Source: Phycisphaerae bacterium
GTDB lineage: Bacteria > Planctomycetota > Phycisphaerae > UBA1845 > UTPLA1
Assembly (NCBI GenBank): GCA_029259995.1
Contig: JAJDEC010000541.1
Span: 1 to 8,244, forward strand
Reading direction: 5' to 3'
DNA: 8,244 bases
Shown in pieces: positions 6,377 through 8,244 of this stretch. Within the stretch, counting starts at the first letter, position 1; the number at the start of each line of letters is the position of its first letter. A model generated the notes under the pieces. That model saw only the letters and a program-made list of their open reading frames with translations. It ran no database searches and had not been told where the DNA came from. A program made the translations under genes and the position numbers.

Positions 6377-6397
6377 AGGCCGAGTCGTCGACCCGAA
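6377..6397. repeat. Degenerate third copy of the 22-bp palindromic repeat
   Basis: AGGCCGAGTCGTCGACCCGA plus one base matches the rimO-flanking unit at 17 of 21 positions. It sits in the gap between the convergent small membrane gene and the propeller gene. The downstream half (TCGACCCGA) is intact, while the upstream half has drifted. It could be an old copy or a related family member. Confidence 0.45.
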
Positions 6398-6426
6398 GAA
6401 AGACGCGCGACAATGCCTGCCGCGCG

Positions 6427-6468
6427 AATCTCAAGTCTCAAGTCTGAGATCTCAGATTTCAAATCTGG
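6427..6468. repeat. Heptanucleotide tandem repeat array at the 3' end of the propeller gene
   Basis: Six adjacent 7-mers fit a degenerate RRTYTCA-type consensus: AATCTCA, AGTCTCA, AGTCTGA, GATCTCA, GATTTCA, AATCTGG. A drifting AT-rich tail follows to about 6485. Nested in it are the palindrome CTGAGATCTCAG (6444-6455) and the near-palindrome CAGATTTCAAATCTG (6453-6467). The tract is AT-rich in a GC-rich region. It begins 22 bp beyond the propeller stop codon (6491) and occupies the convergent gap 6265-6490, which also holds a bulged stem-loop at 6314-6334 and no gene. It recalls the heptanucleotide short tandem repeats known from cyanobacteria, but a relation is not implied. Confidence 0.65.
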
Positions 6469-6490
6469 AATTCAAATTTCGAATCCCGCC

Positions 6491-7858
6491 CTACTCCGCC
6501 CGTGCCGTGGCCCGCTGCGCAATATCCACCGCCACGATCTCCTTGTCGTTCCGCACATAGACCGTCCGGTTCGCATATGCCGGATAGCTCCACACGACAT
6601 CCCGCCCGAACGCCAGCGTCGTCGGTTCCAGTACGTGCATCCGCCCCTTTGCGCGATACCCCTTCCGATCCATCGAACCCAGCGACAGATTTCCTGTCTC
6701 GCCGAACAGGAAGTAATCACCGCTCGGTACGTGATGCGTGATGAACGCCGAGCCCGCTCGGATCTTCCGCTTCTCCTCCGGTCGCACGGGCTCGAATGTC
6801 TCCCATAGCTTGTCACCGTTCGACGCATCGATCGCCATCAGCGAGCCCAGCCCGTGATCACAACCGAATATCACGCCGTCGCCCCACATGTTCGTCACGT
6901 TGCCGGGATAGAGCGACTTCGCCGACGGACTGCGCCACAACTCCTTGACGGCCGGCTTACCGGAGGCCAGTTCCAGCATCACACTCATTCGCATCACGCC
7001 AGCGATAAACAGCTTGTCGCCCTTCACCTGCGGCCGACCGATCGACATCCCGAAATCCGGCTTCAACGCAATCGACCAGTACTCGGCGCCGTCCTTCGGA
7101 TTCAGGGACACAACCGCCTCCGGATGCCAGATCACCAACTGCATCACGCCGCCCGCGTCGATCATCACCGGCGGACAATATCCCGCATCCCCGCAACTCA
7201 GTGCCTTCCACTTGACAGCCCCCGTCTTTAGATCAAATGCGACGACCGCCTGGTCCTCGCCACCCACGAGTGCCACGACCATGTCATCCACAACGAGCGG
7301 ATGCCCGGAGAACCCCCACAGAGGCACAGGCGCCTTGAAATCCCGCTCGAAGCTCGTCTTCCACACGACGCCGCCGTCCTTCGCCGACAACACGCGAAGA
7401 TCGCCCTGCGAGCCGAGCGTCACGACGAGATCGCCGACGACTGTCGGTGTACATCGCGGACCGCCCGGATAACTGATCTTGTATCTGCACGAATACTCGT
7501 GCGTCCAAATCGTCCTGCCCGTCTTCTCATCCAGACAGAGCACGCGCTCCTTGCCGTCCAGATCCACTTTCTGCTGCGGCTCGTTGACGACATCGCCTGC
7601 CGCGACGACGTAATCCATCACATACACGCGCCCCTTCGCCACCGCAGGTCCGCTGTACCCGCCCGCCAGCGGAACCCGCCACTTGATCGGCAAACCGCCC
7701 TCGGGGATTCGATCGACGATACCCGCCTCCCGATACGTCCCATCCCGATCCGGCCCCATCCACTGCGGCCAGTCGTCGGCACGAACCCACGAACCGCATA
7801 GAACCACTGCAACAACGGCAAGAAACGCCAGGAACCGACGAGGGGAATCAAAACGCAT
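6491..7858 (-). CDS. Secreted PQQ-binding-like beta-propeller repeat protein
   Basis: A 455-residue exported protein. Residues 1-27 form a signal peptide: basic start (R7, R8), core AFLAVVAVVLCG, cleavage WVRA|DD. The mature protein opens with DDWPQWMGPDRDG, the entry motif common in planctomycete PQQ-like proteins. Propeller blades follow, marked by turns of the (D/N)G or TG-x(2-3)-W type: TGRTIW (113-118), DGGVVW (161-166), TGAVKW (212-217), DGAEYW (256-261) and NGDKLW (347-352). These proteins resemble quinoprotein dehydrogenase propellers or the BamB scaffold. I see no evidence for actual PQQ binding or dehydrogenase activity, so the role is unknown. ATG 7858 is chosen because CGGAGGA lies about 10 nt upstream and a signal peptide follows at once; the frame stays open to 8077, but that extension is not protein-like. 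Extracytoplasmic location is inferred from the signal peptide. Confidence 0.93.
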   Translation of the reverse strand: MRFDSPRRFLAFLAVVAVVLCGSWVRADDWPQWMGPDRDGTYREAGIVDRIPEGGLPIKWRVPLAGGYSGPAVAKGRVYVMDYVVAAGDVVNEPQQKVDLDGKERVLCLDEKTGRTIWTHEYSCRYKISYPGGPRCTPTVVGDLVVTLGSQGDLRVLSAKDGGVVWKTSFERDFKAPVPLWGFSGHPLVVDDMVVALVGGEDQAVVAFDLKTGAVKWKALSCGDAGYCPPVMIDAGGVMQLVIWHPEAVVSLNPKDGAEYWSIALKPDFGMSIGRPQVKGDKLFIAGVMRMSVMLELASGKPAVKELWRSPSAKSLYPGNVTNMWGDGVIFGCDHGLGSLMAIDASNGDKLWETFEPVRPEEKRKIRAGSAFITHHVPSGDYFLFGETGNLSLGSMDRKGYRAKGRMHVLEPTTLAFGRDVVWSYPAYANRTVYVRNDKEIVAVDIAQRATARAE

Positions 7859-7893
7859 GGCGGGAAATCCTCCGGAAATGGGTCCAAATTCAA

Positions 7894-7937
7894 CAGTTGC
7901 AATCATAGTCCGCAGAGGTGCCGATTGCTTGCAACTG
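7894..7937. promoter_or_regulatory. Inverted repeat around a possible -10 in the propeller gene's upstream region
   Basis: CAGTTGCAA (7894-7902) and its exact reverse complement TTGCAACTG (7929-7937) lie 26 bp apart, 36 bp before the propeller start codon. Between them, on the minus strand, lies TATGAT (7907-7902), a possible -10 without a clear -35. This could be an operator pair, but one 9-bp inverted repeat at this spacing is expected by chance somewhere in a window of this size. Confidence 0.2.
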
Positions 7938-7983
7938 GCGGCCGCATCGGCCAGCCTGCGCCAGCTCCGGCCGTGATTCACGG

Positions 7984-8014
7984 TGTGGAACCGGCTAATA
8001 GCCGGTTCGCCACA
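7984..8014. repeat. Long stem-loop in the divergent gap
   Basis: GAACCGGCT (7988-7996) pairs perfectly with AGCCGGTTC (8000-8008) around the loop AAT. The stem can extend with TGTGG (7984-7988) and CCACA (8010-8014) if a two-base bulge is allowed. It lies between the divergent propeller gene and the gene starting at 8112. It has no T-run and looks like a dispersed palindromic element; GGCTAATAGCC-type words seem familiar from planctomycete intergenic DNA, which I cannot check here. Confidence 0.6.
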
Positions 8015-8111
8015 GGCACTCGCGCCGGCGGCACATTCAATGAATCTTCTCGCATTTGAAGATAAAATCGGCAGCATCCCGCCTCACCACGAATGAACAC
8101 GGAAATCGCCC

Positions 8112-8244
8112 ATGCAGATTCACGGCCTCGAATTCATCACGCAACTGATCGAGTCGAACGAAGGCTTCGAAGCCAAGTGCGTCTTCAATAAGCACGGCGC
8201 CATCTTCTTCCCCGCCCGCCAGCAACATCGCGACCAGAAAGCAC
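8112..8244 (+). CDS. N-terminal fragment of an uncharacterised protein
   Basis: Forty-four complete codons are visible before the window ends. The ATG at 8112 has only a weak GGAA upstream, and TAAAAT at 8063-8068 could be a -10. The peptide starts MQIHGLEFITQLIESNEG, continues with KCVFNKHGAIFFPARQ, and looks like a genuine soluble protein: an amphipathic helix followed by alternating strand residues, with C/G-ending codons like those of rimO. There is no signal peptide. I cannot assign a family from so little sequence. It is divergent from the propeller gene, so the two share the 253-bp upstream region 7859-8111. Confidence 0.65.
   Translation, partial: MQIHGLEFITQLIESNEGFEAKCVFNKHGAIFFPARQQHRDQKA

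Noticed and set aside
7859..8077. An N-terminal extension of the propeller protein to 8077
   Set aside because: It would bury the signal peptide and run through the stem-loop at 7984-8014. The ATG at 7858 has a strong CGGAGGA ribosome binding site.
8037..8228. A 63-codon minus-strand frame at the right edge
   Set aside because: It lies opposite the plus-strand gene starting at 8112, whose peptide and codon use look more protein-like. It has no good ribosome binding site.

Overview
The window is GC-rich bacterial DNA with six complete protein-coding genes and two partial ones, and no RNA gene, CRISPR array or transposase that I can see. A planctomycete, perhaps of the Phycisphaerae, fits best. 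Three things point there: a PEP-CTERM exosortase substrate (PEP motif, hydrophobic stretch, RRRR tail); an exported PQQ-like beta-propeller whose mature protein opens with the DDWPQW(M)GPDRDG sequence common in planctomycete secretomes; and short palindromic repeats in the gaps between genes. This placement is inferred from family content and is not proven.

Layout. Bases 1-3017 hold three genes on the minus strand, read right to left: a DinB-superfamily protein (3017-2487), leucyl aminopeptidase pepA (2261-756) and, 31 bp after it, the N-terminal 241 residues of an HrgA-like protein (724 to beyond base 1). The last has a HARE-type winged helix joined to a PD-(D/E)XK-like domain. A 338-bp divergent gap (3018-3355) leads to a PEP-CTERM surface protein on the plus strand (3356-4126). 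It is followed by three consecutive stem-loops and a good intrinsic terminator. rimO, the ribosomal protein S12 methylthiotransferase, follows on the plus strand (4378-5772), then a small membrane-anchored protein of unknown function (5875-6264). This converges on a minus-strand secreted PQQ-like propeller (7858-6491). A divergent plus-strand gene of unknown function runs off the right edge (8112 onward).

The genes do not form one pathway. rimO and pepA are housekeeping genes (translation, peptide turnover), DinB is a metal-dependent family of mixed roles, and the PEP-CTERM and propeller proteins belong to the cell surface and periplasm. The HrgA-like gene is the one accessory or defence-type gene, and its codons are visibly more A/T-ending than those of rimO.

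The least ordinary part of the window is the non-coding DNA. A 22-bp palindromic repeat brackets rimO, one copy in its leader and one overlapping its stop codon, with a degenerate third copy further on. A duplicated CACTGGGTG palindrome lies in front of pepA. A heptanucleotide tandem array lies at the 3' end of the propeller gene. Other near-perfect hairpins fill most remaining gaps. No complete new multi-gene system is visible; the best leads are these repeat families and the truncated HrgA-like gene.
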